Origin: an uncultured Alteromonadaceae bacterium
Lineage (GTDB): Bacteria; Pseudomonadota; Gammaproteobacteria; Enterobacterales; Alteromonadaceae
Reading direction: 5' to 3'
NCBI GenBank assembly: GCA_950073835.1
Contig: CATMRP010000026.1
Span: 1-38,446, forward strand
Length of the DNA: 38,446 bases
Shown in pieces: positions 29,673-38,446 of this stretch (its first letter is position 1; each line of letters starts with the position of its first letter). A program made the translations under genes and the position numbers. The notes beneath the pieces are model-generated. The model had not been told where the DNA came from and did no database searches. It saw only the letters and a program-made list of their open reading frames with translations.

Positions 29673-30526
29673 CAATATCTCTGCGTCGCTTTTCGTTATT
29701 TCTCCTCTTTTCAGGCGTTTTGCTTCTTTCAGGCTGCGCCAGCAATAATGCTCAGCAGCAGGCTCAGGCCGATGTGTCGGCTAATGTTGCCAGCACGCCA
29801 GCGGATTATTCTGATCCGCGCGACCCGCTGGAAAGTGTTAACCGCGTAATGTGGGACTTTAACTGGGAAATCCTCGATAAATATCTGTTGCGTCCTGCCG
29901 CAACCACCTATGTTACCGTGATACCGGGATTTGCCCGCACCGGCCTCGCCAATGCAGTGGGGAACCTGTCTGAACCGGCCAATATGTTAAATAACCTTCT
30001 GCAAGGTAAAGTTGGTCCGTCTTTCGACAGCTTTACCCGTTTCGTGATTAATTCGACTGTGGGTGTTGCGGGCTTCTTCGATGTTGCAGGGGCAATGGGT
30101 TTGCAGCGTCAGGAGGAAGAATTTGGCGAAACTCTCGGTAAGTGGGGCGTGGGAAGCGGGCCGTTTTTAATGTTACCCGCCCAGGGCCCAAGCGATCCGC
30201 GCAGTTTTACCGGGGATATCGTGGATAACCTTTATTTTCCGATGACGCTGATGACTGGTAATCTTAACGTTTTGAGATTCACTATTGGCGCACTTGAAGC
30301 CCGTGCTCAGCTGCTGGGTCAGGAAGGCCAGATTGAAAACGCCAGAGACCCATATGAGCAGGTGAAAAATATCTATTTTCAAAACCTTGAATTTCGGGTA
30401 ACCGATGGTAAAAACCTCGATTCACAGCCCGATGCGGAAGAAGCTGAAGAGTTTGACGAATTTGAGGCCTTATTTGACGATGTGGACTTGGAAAGTGAGC
30501 CACTCGATGACACCGTCGACAACTAG
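29669..30526 (+). CDS. mlaA: outer-membrane phospholipid asymmetry lipoprotein MlaA (VacJ)
   Basis: The 285-residue lipoprotein has a signal peptide with lipobox LLLSGC (Cys23). DPLESVNRVMWDFNWEILDKYLLRP, NAVGNLSEPANMLNNLLQGK, FINSTVG-like FVINSTVGVAGFFDVA and GSGPFLMLPAQGPSDPR define MlaA. It removes phospholipids from the outer leaflet of the outer membrane and passes them to MlaC. A strongly acidic tail (about 255-285, rich in Asp and Glu) follows the conserved domain. The GTG start, with AAGGA 9 bases before it, overlaps the ccmI stop, so it is probably co-translated with the ccm operon. mlaBCDEF are not in the window. Confidence 0.95.
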   Translation: MTISLRRFSLFLLFSGVLLLSGCASNNAQQQAQADVSANVASTPADYSDPRDPLESVNRVMWDFNWEILDKYLLRPAATTYVTVIPGFARTGLANAVGNLSEPANMLNNLLQGKVGPSFDSFTRFVINSTVGVAGFFDVAGAMGLQRQEEEFGETLGKWGVGSGPFLMLPAQGPSDPRSFTGDIVDNLYFPMTLMTGNLNVLRFTIGALEARAQLLGQEGQIENARDPYEQVKNIYFQNLEFRVTDGKNLDSQPDAEEAEEFDEFEALFDDVDLESEPLDDTVDN

Positions 30527-30537
30527 ACAACTAAACC

Positions 30538-30558
30538 AAAGGCGCTTCAAGCGCCTTT
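30538..30558. terminator. bidirectional terminator between mlaA and galE
   Basis: AAAGGCGC (30538-30545) and GCGCCTTT (30551-30558) form a perfect hairpin between the convergent genes. T-rich tracts follow in both directions, though they are interrupted. Confidence 0.8.
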
Positions 30559-30571
30559 GTTATTTAAAGGG

Positions 30572-31585
30572 TTAATAGCCCTGGGGGTTTTGTGATTGCC
30601 AGTGCCAGGCATTTTCACACATATCCTCGAGGGTTTTCTGAGCGTTCCAGTTTAGCTCGGTAGCTGCTTTGGTTGGATCGGCATAGCAGGCTGCTACGTC
30701 GCCAGACCGACGCGGAGCAATTTTATAATTGATAGGTTTGCCGCAAGCCTTCTCAAAAGCCTTGATCATTTCCAATACGGAATAACCCTGGCCGGTACCG
30801 AGGTTATAAATATCCAGTCCCATGTTCAGGTCAAGGCGTTCAATGGCTTTCAGGTGGCCATTGGCCAGATCTTCTACATGAATATAATCCCGCACACCGG
30901 TACCATCCGGGGTGTCGTAATCATCACCAAAAACTGCTAATTGCTCGAGTTTGCCGGACGCGACCTGTGAAATGTAGGGCATCAGATTATTGGGGATACC
31001 GTTAGGGTCTTCGCCAATCTGACCGGAAGGGTGTGCTCCCACAGGATTGAAGTAACGCAGTAACACAATATTCCAGGCTTCGTCTGAGTGATACAGATCG
31101 GTCAGAATAGTCTCTACCATCAGTTTGGACATACCGTAAGGGTTGGTTGGCTGACCAGTGGCCATGTCTTCACGTAACGGTAACGAAGCCGGATCGCCAT
31201 AAACAGTGGCAGAGGAGCTGAAAACAATGTTCTTAACGTTGTGCTTGCGCATTACGTCACATAACGCAACAGAGCCGTAGACGTTGTTTTCATAGTATTC
31301 CAGCGGCTTCTGAACCGACTCACCAACCGCTTTTAAGCCGGCGAAATGAATGACAGCATCGATGTCATGATTTGAGAACACCTCATCGAGCTGCTCAGTA
31401 TTACGGATATCACCCTGCACAAAGGTCACGGCTTTACCGGTTAAGGCTGACACGCGCTTGAGGGATTCCTCTGAGGCATTGCTGAGATTATCAAATACCA
31501 CTACCTGGTAATCCGCTTCCAGTAGTTGCAGTACGGTATGACTGCCGATATAGCCAGCTCCACCGGTGACGAGTATTGTTTTCAT
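30572..31585 (-). CDS. galE: UDP-glucose 4-epimerase
   Basis: The 337-residue cytosolic enzyme interconverts UDP-glucose and UDP-galactose. The NAD-binding motif GGAGYIGSH is at 8-16, the catalytic Ser is in [10 protein letters not shown] near 125, and the YxxxK motif is YGMSK near 150-154. [14 protein letters not shown] and the C-terminal [14 protein letters not shown]-like block ([15 protein letters not shown]) complete the family pattern. The length equals E. coli GalE (338). Its ATG overlaps the stop of an upstream small membrane protein gene. The capsule export genes are about 2 kb away, so a role in surface polysaccharide precursor supply is likely but not shown. Confidence 0.97.
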   Translation of the reverse strand: MKTILVTGGAGYIGSHTVLQLLEADYQVVVFDNLSNASEESLKRVSALTGKAVTFVQGDIRNTEQLDEVFSNHDIDAVIHFAGLKAVGESVQKPLEYYENNVYGSVALCDVMRKHNVKNIVFSSSATVYGDPASLPLREDMATGQPTNPYGMSKLMVETILTDLYHSDEAWNIVLLRYFNPVGAHPSGQIGEDPNGIPNNLMPYISQVASGKLEQLAVFGDDYDTPDGTGVRDYIHVEDLANGHLKAIERLDLNMGLDIYNLGTGQGYSVLEMIKAFEKACGKPINYKIAPRRSGDVAACYADPTKAATELNWNAQKTLEDMCENAWHWQSQNPQGY

Positions 31586-31884
31586 TGCTTATCCTTGTGT
31601 GACAACGATTCTAAATATTTGGCGCTTAATGAGTATTGTACAGGTTTCACGATAATGGGATACAGCAGGAAAACCAACAGTGCCCACAAAAGTGACGTCC
31701 AGTCTGCCGCAACACGCAGAAGCAGTGCAAACGCCGGTACAATCACCAGCAGTTTAAGGAGGTTCAGTACGGTTTTTTCCGGAACCGTGAGTTTTTTTGC
31801 CGCCCGCTCCAGCCGGCGCATACGCTCTGCCAGGGGCAGGCCAGCTAGGCCCGGTATACTTCTCGTTGTAAGATAAAACTTCAT
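31582..31884 (-). CDS. small membrane protein of unknown function
   Basis: The 100-residue protein starts [20 protein letters not shown], followed by a basic amphipathic stretch ([12 protein letters not shown]), two hydrophobic segments (about 41-58 and 65-82) and a charged tail. AGG lies about 8 bases before the ATG. It overlaps galE by 4 bases (ATGA) and is likely co-transcribed. I do not recognise a characterised family. Confidence 0.75.
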   Translation of the reverse strand: MKFYLTTRSIPGLAGLPLAERMRRLERAAKKLTVPEKTVLNLLKLLVIVPAFALLLRVAADWTSLLWALLVFLLYPIIVKPVQYSLSAKYLESLSHKDKQ

Positions 31885-31903
31885 CTCTACCTGTCATACT
31901 CAT

Positions 31904-31940
31904 AAAAAAACGCCACTAGCTTACCACCAGTGGCGTTTTT
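31904..31940 (-). terminator. intrinsic terminator of the POT transporter gene
   Basis: AAAAACGCCACT (31906-31917) pairs perfectly with AGTGGCGTTTTT (31929-31940) across an 11-base loop. On the minus strand seven T's follow. It separates the transporter gene from the galE transcription unit and could also act on the plus strand. Confidence 0.88.
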
Positions 31941-31975
31941 GTGGCTAACAATTAGCTGCTGATTTTTACATCATC

Positions 31976-33469
31976 TCAGGCGTTCTTTTGCTCCGGCTTT
32001 TCCCATTTACGGGTAAACAGAGCCACCAAGAAGACAATAACGCCGATACTTACGGTGAACTGAACGATAAATGAGAATAATCCGCTTAAGTCGCCAGACT
32101 CTTCGCCACCAAAGCTACCTGCCAGTACGCCGGCAATGACGTTACCAATGGAATAAGTTAATACAAATAAGCCCATCATCTGACCGGCAAAGCGTTTCGG
32201 CGACAGCTTGCTTACCGCACTTAACGCAACCGGGCTCAGGCATAGTTCACCCACGGTGTGCAGGAAGTAAGTGGCAACCAGCCAGTATGGCGCAACTTTA
32301 AGGCCGCTGGCGGCCGCCTGTGCTGCAAAAAACATCACGATAAAGCCACTGGCCATAATTAGAATACCAATTGCACACTTGATGCCGTAGGACGGGTCGA
32401 GCATCCGCTTACCAAGATTAATCCACAGCGCCGCGAAGAAAGGAGACAGGGTGATAATAAAAATGGCATTTAATGACTGGAACCAGGCGGTTGGGATTTC
32501 AAAACTTCCCAGCAGACGGTCGGTATTTTCGTGAGCAAAAATATTCAGTGAGGATCCGGCTTGTTCGAAACCTGCCCAGAAACAAGCAGATGCAATACAG
32601 ATAAGCAACAGTGAGATCATGCGTTTCTTTTCGGCGCTGTCGAGATTGCCGAAAAAGAAAATTGCAGCGTAGTAAATAACAAAAATGGCGGTGAAAATAT
32701 AAGCAACAGAAGTTGCTACACTCACCACATCAATTACCAGTGCGCCGGTGCTCATCAGGAATGTGACCACTGCCAGGCTGACTAAAAAGATAAGTACGCC
32801 TACCCAACTATTGCGAATACCTGACGCAGACATGCTCACGGTCGGGCCGGTGGCAATGGTACCCAGTTTGTACTGGGTCATGCGGTATTGAATTAGGCCA
32901 ATTGCCATACCAATCGCCGCGGCGCCAAAGGCATAGTGATAGCCCCAGTTAGTTGCAAGGTAACCACAAACCAGGTTACCAATTACGGAACCCAGGTTAA
33001 TCCCCATATAATAAATGGTATAGCCACTATCACGACGGGTATCCTGATCGCCATACAGCTGGCCAACCATAGCGCTGATATTCGGTTTTAATAGGCCGGT
33101 ACCCAGCACCACAAAAATTAAACCGATAAAGAATGTGTTGGTGCTTGGGATAGCCAGAATGATATGGCCAATCATGATGGTAATACCGCCATACCAGACA
33201 GCATTCTGGCCACCTAACAGACGGTCGGCAATCCAGCCGCCGGATAATCCCATAAAATAAACGGCGCCAGTGTATAAACCATAGATGGCATAGGCATTGT
33301 CTTTAGTAAAGTCCAGACCGCCTTCCTGCAGGGTCATGGTCATGAATATTACCAGCAGGGCGCGCATACCGTAATAACTCATGCGTTCCCACATTTCAGT
33401 AAAGAATAGCGTTAACAAACCACCCGGGTGGCCGAAAAAGCTGGTGTCGTTAGAAGTTTTTGTTGTCAC
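31976..33469 (-). CDS. POT/PTR2 family proton-dependent peptide transporter
   Basis: The 497-residue inner-membrane protein of the major facilitator superfamily has about 12-14 helices. The proton-coupling motif is EMWERMSYYG near residues 25-34 (family ExxERFxYYG). GGWIADRLLGGQNAVWYGG and GTGLLKPNISAMVGQLY with DSGYTIYYMGINLGSVIG are further family signatures. Members import di- and tripeptides with protons. The sequence does not tell which of the Dtp-type paralogues it equals. It has its own promoter and terminator. Confidence 0.93.
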   Translation of the reverse strand: MTTKTSNDTSFFGHPGGLLTLFFTEMWERMSYYGMRALLVIFMTMTLQEGGLDFTKDNAYAIYGLYTGAVYFMGLSGGWIADRLLGGQNAVWYGGITIMIGHIILAIPSTNTFFIGLIFVVLGTGLLKPNISAMVGQLYGDQDTRRDSGYTIYYMGINLGSVIGNLVCGYLATNWGYHYAFGAAAIGMAIGLIQYRMTQYKLGTIATGPTVSMSASGIRNSWVGVLIFLVSLAVVTFLMSTGALVIDVVSVATSVAYIFTAIFVIYYAAIFFFGNLDSAEKKRMISLLLICIASACFWAGFEQAGSSLNIFAHENTDRLLGSFEIPTAWFQSLNAIFIITLSPFFAALWINLGKRMLDPSYGIKCAIGILIMASGFIVMFFAAQAAASGLKVAPYWLVATYFLHTVGELCLSPVALSAVSKLSPKRFAGQMMGLFVLTYSIGNVIAGVLAGSFGGEESGDLSGLFSFIVQFTVSIGVIVFLVALFTRKWEKPEQKNA

Positions 33470-33558
33470 AACAGAGTTCCATATAGTTCTTATTTAAATT
33501 TTTTGTCGTCCGAGTGTACGGTCTGCAGGTAAGAGCTGCACGTACACAGGCTATCTCC

Positions 33559-33587
33559 CTTATACTAGAGGATGATTCCCGACACAA
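33559..33587 (-). promoter_or_regulatory. POT transporter promoter
   Basis: On the minus strand TTGTGT (33587-33582) and TATAAG (33564-33559) are 17 bases apart, about 90 bases upstream of the ATG. The -35 lies in one arm of an imperfect inverted repeat (33574-33585 with 33612-33624). Confidence 0.55.
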
Positions 33588-33651
33588 GCTACCTTAGTTA
33601 AAGCACGGCTCGTGGCGGGGAATCGCCTATCAACTGATTGTAGCGTTTGAC

Positions 33652-34767
33652 TTACAACTCTTTAATGGTGGCAATAATAATGCGACCTGCAATAAAGGCC
33701 ATGATTAGCATGACACCAATCAGTACCAGGTTGTAAACCGTTTTTGGGTAGGCCGCTGAATCTGGCAGTGTAGGTGACTCGATAGTCACCAGGTGCTGTA
33801 TTTGTTGGTAAGTATCGACGCGAGCATTTTCCAGCGTCATCAGAGATGAGCCGTATGCCTGCATGGCAAGCTCAGCTTGCACCTGTAAATTCGAATACTG
33901 CGCCATTAGTTGGTTAATTGATAATTTCGCTTCACCATTTTGCGCATCGCTGATTTTCGTTTTCTGGCTATTAATTTGTTCGTTGAGTGCTCTTATTTGG
34001 CGTTTTAGTGAAATTATTTCCGGCGCGGAGTCAGACATAATGCTTTTTAACGTGTTCAGCTCCGCCTCTTTCTGTGCCAGTGTCGCCTCTAATGAAAAGG
34101 CAATCTGCTGGATGGCAACACCTTCAGCATTGGGATCTAACACGTTGTATTTTGTTTGGAAATCAATTAAAGCCAACTTAGCGTTTTGTAGTTTTTCTTC
34201 AACAATATCGTGTTCGCTTTGAGCAAAAGCCAGTCGGGATTTAGCCAGGTTATTACTGATCTCATTAATAAACTGCTCAGCTCGCTGCACAATAGTTTGG
34301 CTGATCAACTGCGCATAAGCAGCATCATAAGCTCTGGCGGAGAGTTCGATTACACTGGTATTTGAATCGATAATGACTTCTGTATTGGCCAGATAGTATT
34401 CCAGAAAATCCTCTTCACTGTGATTCGCAGCGAGCCGACTAATAAAATCCCCAGTTGATGAGGTATAGTGCTCTCGCAGCCCTATAGTTGCATCGAGGTA
34501 GCGCAGCATATCTGCCGATCTGACAAACGCAACTACCAACTGACTATCGTTGGCACTGGCGACACCTGTTACGCCGCTCATTAACATTGATGTCGGATCG
34601 AAACTGTTAGCACCATCGGCAGATTTAACCACTAACTGACTGGTACTTTCATATTTTGGGGCGGCAATGAGAGTCAGATAAACGGCGTAAAGCAGCCAGG
34701 GAATTACGACTAACAGGATGGGGCGTTTTTTTAATTGAGCGGTGATTTGGTTTAGCACTTGTTTCAT
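33652..34767 (-). CDS. kpsE: capsule polysaccharide export inner-membrane protein, KpsE/CtrB-like
   Basis: The 371-residue protein has two membrane helices at its ends (about 16-35 and 348-367) around a periplasmic domain with long coiled-coil stretches (about 180-300), the layout of polysaccharide co-polymerases of the KpsE/BexC/CtrB class. The N-terminal KYESTSQLVVKSADG and the proline-containing SPTLPDSAAYPK before the last helix fit this class. It should link the KpsMT transporter to the outer-membrane export protein. It starts 12 bases after kpsT and is the last gene of the operon in this direction. Confidence 0.88.
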   Translation of the reverse strand: MKQVLNQITAQLKKRPILLVVIPWLLYAVYLTLIAAPKYESTSQLVVKSADGANSFDPTSMLMSGVTGVASANDSQLVVAFVRSADMLRYLDATIGLREHYTSSTGDFISRLAANHSEEDFLEYYLANTEVIIDSNTSVIELSARAYDAAYAQLISQTIVQRAEQFINEISNNLAKSRLAFAQSEHDIVEEKLQNAKLALIDFQTKYNVLDPNAEGVAIQQIAFSLEATLAQKEAELNTLKSIMSDSAPEIISLKRQIRALNEQINSQKTKISDAQNGEAKLSINQLMAQYSNLQVQAELAMQAYGSSLMTLENARVDTYQQIQHLVTIESPTLPDSAAYPKTVYNLVLIGVMLIMAFIAGRIIIATIKEL

Positions 34768-34779
34768 TTTTTTGCTCGT

Positions 34780-35430
34780 TTATTCCATGTAGGCTGCGAT
34801 ACCTTCTTCAAGGTCACCGTAATAGTTAAGTTGGCCATCTTCAATGATAATCGCTGAAGTACAAAATTCCCTAACCTGATCCATTTCGTGGCTGACCATA
34901 ATCAGGCCGGCTTCTTTGGCTTTGACTTCCAAAGCTTCCCGGGCTTTACGGCGAAATTTAGGGTCGCCCACTGATGTCGCTTCGTCTATCAGGTAAATAT
35001 CGAAATGAATATTAATGCAACAGGCGAATACTAATCTGGCACGCATTCCCGAGGAATAAGTCTTTACCGGTAAGTCAAAGCGTTTACCAATTTCGGCAAA
35101 GTCCTGAACCGCTTCTTCGTATTTTGGTAGATCCCTGACATCATTAATGCGCGCAATGAACCTGGCATTCTCGCGTCCGGTCATCTGGGGGTGCACCCCT
35201 GTAGCAAGCGCAACCGGCCAGGACATGGATTTATTGGTATAGATCTGGCCTTTATCAGGATATTCACTTTTCGCCAGCATGCGAAAAAGCGTTGACTTAC
35301 CTGCTCCGTTTTTGCCCAGAATGGCAACGTTATTCTCAGTCGGGAAGTCAAAATTGAGATTTCGAAAAATATATTGGGGCCCGAGCCGGCTGGGGTATGA
35401 TTTGGTTAAATTAATTAAACGGATAGTCAT
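34780..35430 (-). CDS. kpsT: capsule polysaccharide ABC transporter ATPase, KpsT-like
   Basis: The 216-residue ATPase has Walker A GKNGAGKST at 39-47, signature YSSGMRARLVFACCI near 125-139, Walker B IYLIDEATSVGD and the switch His in MVSHEMDQV. The length and the GMRARL signature match KpsT/BexA/CtrD rather than the longer Wzt O-antigen ATPases. It powers export of capsule-like polysaccharide with KpsM. Its start overlaps the kpsM stop (ATGA). Confidence 0.93.
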   Translation of the reverse strand: MTIRLINLTKSYPSRLGPQYIFRNLNFDFPTENNVAILGKNGAGKSTLFRMLAKSEYPDKGQIYTNKSMSWPVALATGVHPQMTGRENARFIARINDVRDLPKYEEAVQDFAEIGKRFDLPVKTYSSGMRARLVFACCINIHFDIYLIDEATSVGDPKFRRKAREALEVKAKEAGLIMVSHEMDQVREFCTSAIIIEDGQLNYYGDLEEGIAAYME

Positions 35431-36221
35431 CGGGATAACAATCCTTTCCAGGTCAGGTGATACAATGATACGGCAAAGAAAAATACAACCAGCGTAAATT
35501 CGAAAGCGTACTGGAGGCTCACGCCCCGATCACCATAGGACTCGAAACAGGCATATCGGCCTAGTTCAATAAAATGCACCAGCGGATTCCAGGTAAACCA
35601 ATGCCAGTATTCAACCGGAATGTCTTGCAGACTGAAGAACACGCAGGATATGAAAAATAGTGGACGGGTAAATACACCAACTATTTTTTTTACTTCAGGC
35701 AGATATGAAGAAGCAATACCCAGAATACAGCTCATACTGATTGTCATAATCCACAGAAGGTGGAATAGCAGGAATAGTAACAAAGGATCATGAACGGGAA
35801 ATGTCACTCCGAGCAAATAGATTGTTAATAATGCTAACAGGATGACGATAATTTTTATTGTATATTCAACGAAAGCCGCTACCAGAAGCGCAGAGACGGG
35901 TTGCACTTGCCTGAACGCATACAAAGGCTTACTTTTGCTAAATGCACTGGCAATTTTCGTAAAGGGTTGCAAAAAAGACTGAATGGTAACCATACCAATC
36001 AGCATAAAAATAAAAATAGGTATACCGTGTGCGTCTCCGTCACGGATTAAGCTTCTCATATACGATAAGCCAAAGATAAAGGCAAAGGGTTCCAGAAAGC
36101 CCCAGGCTAAACCCAGTCGGTCACTAAATTGCGCACGTAACTCACGCAGGAAAAGCGCGAAACAGACATTTTTCCATACTTTAAGTTGAGCACGAAATGA
36201 GACGTTTACAAGATCTGACAT
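35427..36221 (-). CDS. kpsM: capsule polysaccharide ABC transporter permease, KpsM-like
   Basis: The 264-residue inner-membrane protein has about six helices and the ABC-2 permease pattern. The N-terminal FALFLRELRAQFSDRLGLAWGFLEPFAF and the C-terminal SLQDIPVEYWHWFTWNPLVHFIELGRY are typical of KpsM/BexB/CtrC. It forms the membrane channel for KpsT. It overlaps kpsT by 4 bases and the OPX gene by 1 base (TAATG). Confidence 0.93.
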   Translation of the reverse strand: MSDLVNVSFRAQLKVWKNVCFALFLRELRAQFSDRLGLAWGFLEPFAFIFGLSYMRSLIRDGDAHGIPIFIFMLIGMVTIQSFLQPFTKIASAFSKSKPLYAFRQVQPVSALLVAAFVEYTIKIIVILLALLTIYLLGVTFPVHDPLLLFLLFHLLWIMTISMSCILGIASSYLPEVKKIVGVFTRPLFFISCVFFSLQDIPVEYWHWFTWNPLVHFIELGRYACFESYGDRGVSLQYAFEFTLVVFFFAVSLYHLTWKGLLSR

Positions 36222-38026
36222 TAGTTCAGCGCTACGTTGGCCGCCACTGCAATCTGGTATATGATCTGAGTGATATCTTTGACTGCCTGCAGCGTTTTCG
36301 CATCAACCCGGGGTAATACAATCACCTGATCGCCGGCGGCCACGTCAGTGTTATCATCAACGTCATAGAAATCGACCATGCCATTAGCACGGATAACCAG
36401 AATACGGGCGTCATTAGCGCGTTCGCTAAAACCGCCTGCCCAGGCCACGTAATCAGAAAGCTGTGCATCCGGATTAAAGACAACCGACTGAGGCATTAAA
36501 ACCTCACCGCCAACGTGGACCAGATCGGTTTTGGCTGGCACTACGATGGTATCGTTTTCTTCCAGCAGGATATCGGCCACATTGTCGTTTTCAGCAATAA
36601 TCACTTTACCGAGCGGTTTAACCTGTCGGGCTCTGGCGATAAAGTCAGTGACCAATTGTGCTTCCTGTACCCGGATAGAACCTTCACCGGTAGAGCGGAC
36701 AGGTGCCGTGTAAATACTCCGCTCAAGACGATCCAATGCCTGGTTTATAATTAATTGTTGCTGATCGGCGACACTTTCACGGAGCAAATAAACATTATTA
36801 AAATCTGCCAGGTTCGGATCGATTTCAATATTGCTCAACACCTGATGCAAACGAGCGCCTTTGGAAACCATAATCCGTGATGCGCCGCGGAAACTGCCAG
36901 CGACATTAATCGGGTAAATTTGTACTTCATAGTCGTTTTTGAATTCAACATGATCGCCCGGGCGCAGACTGAACTGGCTAAAGTTGTCCAATGTGGCATA
37001 GCGAGCAAACTGGGCGCCGTCACGCAGACCGCTAACCGATACATGACTAATAAAGTCGCCGGGTTTTGCGTAATCGACCAGCGCTTCACCGGTTAAATCT
37101 GACGGTTTCAACTCAAAGGTGAAGCTGTTTCGTGCCCCTTCGCTGACTGTGATAGTGGGGCCTATAGGGCGAACCAGAATGACGTCTTTATCCTGAAACG
37201 AAATGGCCGGTAACTCGCCATCGGTAACAAAGTTATACAAATCAATGGAATGAACAATCTTTCCGGCGCGTAAAATATCAATATTGCGGAAGCTGCCTCG
37301 CAGAAAATCAACGCCGCCTGCCCGCTTCAGAAAATAAAGCGGACTATCAGTTGCCTGACCAGCATATTGCCCTGGCCGTAACACCGGCCCCGAGACGTAA
37401 ACGGATACCGGAGTGGCCGTTAGTAAGTTTACGTAAACATTCACATCATTGGTATATACCTGTTTGATGCTACTGGTGACGGTGGCATTCACCTGGCTGG
37501 ACGGTACATTTAACAAATTAACCGGCCCGATATTCGGGATGAAGATATTACCCTGGCTGTCGACGGTGGCGACGTCAGAATAATCAACCGCGCCCCACAG
37601 CCAAATCGAGATCTGATCGCCGGGGGCTACCAGATAGTTGGGGTTTACCGAGTTAGTGCGCTCTGATTCAAAGCCACCGACAAACAGGTTTGCCGCGAAC
37701 GGGGGATTTTCCATGGCTTCCTGGAGGGGAAAAACCATCTCCATAGTCGGCTCACCTGGTAACACCAGACCATTGCGAGGCTGCGTACTATACTGACCAG
37801 AGCTTGGACGGGTACCGGTCTGACTGTTGCCTTGTAAGGTCGGGGAGGCAGATAACTGTACCGGGCTAACGCCTGAATTGCCAGCGTTGGCCGCAACTGA
37901 ACTGCTGGTGCCGCGCTGACTGAGTTGTTGTTGAATCTGTTGAATTTGTTCTGCTGTTTGAGCTTGTACGCCAACCGAACAGGATAGCGATAAAGCAGCC
38001 AGCGTTAACCAAATAGATATACGCAT
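36221..38026 (-). CDS. outer-membrane polysaccharide export protein, KpsD/Wza family (OPX)
   Basis: The 601-residue protein has a signal peptide (about 1-23, ending GVQAQ) without a lipobox, a Gln/Ser-rich stretch, and the polysaccharide biosynthesis/export domain near 130-215 (NYLVAPGDQISIWLWG, VDSQGNIFIPNIGPVNL). Several SLBB-type repeats follow (VYVSGPVLRPGQY, INVAGSFRGASRIM, VHVGGEVLMPQSVVFNP). It is longer than Wza (379) and near KpsD (558). It is expected to form the periplasmic and outer-membrane conduit for capsule. It lies 15 bases after the lipoprotein gene, with AAGG upstream of the ATG. Confidence 0.9.
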   Translation of the reverse strand: MRISIWLTLAALSLSCSVGVQAQTAEQIQQIQQQLSQRGTSSSVAANAGNSGVSPVQLSASPTLQGNSQTGTRPSSGQYSTQPRNGLVLPGEPTMEMVFPLQEAMENPPFAANLFVGGFESERTNSVNPNYLVAPGDQISIWLWGAVDYSDVATVDSQGNIFIPNIGPVNLLNVPSSQVNATVTSSIKQVYTNDVNVYVNLLTATPVSVYVSGPVLRPGQYAGQATDSPLYFLKRAGGVDFLRGSFRNIDILRAGKIVHSIDLYNFVTDGELPAISFQDKDVILVRPIGPTITVSEGARNSFTFELKPSDLTGEALVDYAKPGDFISHVSVSGLRDGAQFARYATLDNFSQFSLRPGDHVEFKNDYEVQIYPINVAGSFRGASRIMVSKGARLHQVLSNIEIDPNLADFNNVYLLRESVADQQQLIINQALDRLERSIYTAPVRSTGEGSIRVQEAQLVTDFIARARQVKPLGKVIIAENDNVADILLEENDTIVVPAKTDLVHVGGEVLMPQSVVFNPDAQLSDYVAWAGGFSERANDARILVIRANGMVDFYDVDDNTDVAAGDQVIVLPRVDAKTLQAVKDITQIIYQIAVAANVALN

Positions 38027-38041
38027 AAGCGAATTAAGCCT

Positions 38042-38419
38042 TTAAAGGGTGTTACTAAAAACCAACGCCGGATAAAGCAGCCAGTACGTCTGATTGTTAC
38101 AAACCGGGCGAATTTCCGTAGATCCGGAACGCCCCTGACGTTTCAGCCGGTAACACTGGTTACCCATGGCTGATATATAACTATCGGAAACTGCGTAGCT
38201 ATTTCCGTCGATCACAATGGTTTGGTGAGCTTTGATATTTAACTCTGGAATAGCTTTTGCTTTACCATTGAGGGTACCAGAGCTTGCATCGCTGAGATGG
38301 TGCGTGAAGCTTGGATTGACCAGCGGCAGATTTGCTTTGACATTCTGAGGTTGTGAGACACATCCCATTATTGTCATAGTGCTGAAAAGTAGAGCGGATA
38401 ATATAACTTGTCTTCTCAT
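38042..38419 (-). CDS. small lipoprotein at the head of the capsule export operon
   Basis: The 125-residue protein has a signal peptide with a lipobox-like TIMGC (Cys20). The C-terminal half carries ISAMGNQCYRLKRQG and IRPVCNNQTYWLL, a pattern seen in small surface or envelope proteins with a Ser-Ala-x-Gly-x-x-Cys block and a second Cys; I cannot name the family with certainty. The two Cys could form a disulfide in the periplasm. CAGG lies about 7 bases before the ATG. Being first in the operon suggests an accessory part in export, which is inference. It may be preceded by more genes beyond the right edge. Confidence 0.8.
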   Translation of the reverse strand: MRRQVILSALLFSTMTIMGCVSQPQNVKANLPLVNPSFTHHLSDASSGTLNGKAKAIPELNIKAHQTIVIDGNSYAVSDSYISAMGNQCYRLKRQGRSGSTEIRPVCNNQTYWLLYPALVFSNTL

Positions 38420-38446
38420 TGCCTGACTGTAATACGTCCATTTAAA

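Overview
The window looks like a chromosomal segment of a marine gammaproteobacterium of the Alteromonadales (Alteromonas-like). This is inferred from protein similarity recalled from memory and from the gene set: a full system I cytochrome c maturation operon, MSHA-type prepilin, GspA/GspB, DUF3391-HD-GYP, KpsMT-type capsule export and a POT peptide transporter. Nearly every base is assigned to a gene. No rRNA, tRNA, CRISPR, prophage or complete insertion sequence was seen.

Layout. 1-1957: 5' part of an SrmB-like RNA helicase and cca, both on minus. 2099-5307: gspA-gspB on plus, convergent with a DUF3391-HD-GYP gene. 5383-10330: leuABCD operon on minus, preceded by a readable leucine attenuator (promoter, 19-residue leader peptide, terminator). 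10484-14334: a hypothetical gene, eno and pyrG on minus, with tandem pyrG promoters. 14385-14647: a MITE-like element with long terminal inverted repeats. 14715-19176: mutS (minus), then pncC and recA (plus), recA with a LexA-controlled promoter and an intrinsic terminator. 19263-22505: a solitary type IV prepilin gene, then a convergent FliK-like/FlhB-C-terminal-like pair. 22668-30526: ccmABCDEFGHI followed by mlaA, all tightly coupled. 30572-33469: galE with a small membrane protein, and a POT transporter. 33652-38419: a capsule-type ABC export operon on minus (lipoprotein, KpsD/Wza-like OPX, KpsM, KpsT, KpsE).

How the genes work together. The ccm genes deliver heme to the periplasm and ligate it to apocytochromes; mlaA at their end is an outer-membrane lipid-asymmetry lipoprotein that seems to share the transcript. 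The kps-like genes form an export machine spanning from the inner-membrane ABC transporter through the co-polymerase to the outer-membrane polysaccharide export protein. galE nearby could supply UDP-galactose for surface glycans. The leu genes are set to respond to leucyl-tRNA supply through attenuation.

The points most worth a second look are the MITE-like element (with a small ORF behind a good ribosome binding site), the leu attenuator in which the last leader-peptide codons form the antiterminator strand, a GspB protein carrying the same N-terminal DUF3391-like domain as its convergent HD-GYP neighbour, the loss of a key His in that HD-GYP protein, and a Cca whose HD motif reads WP.
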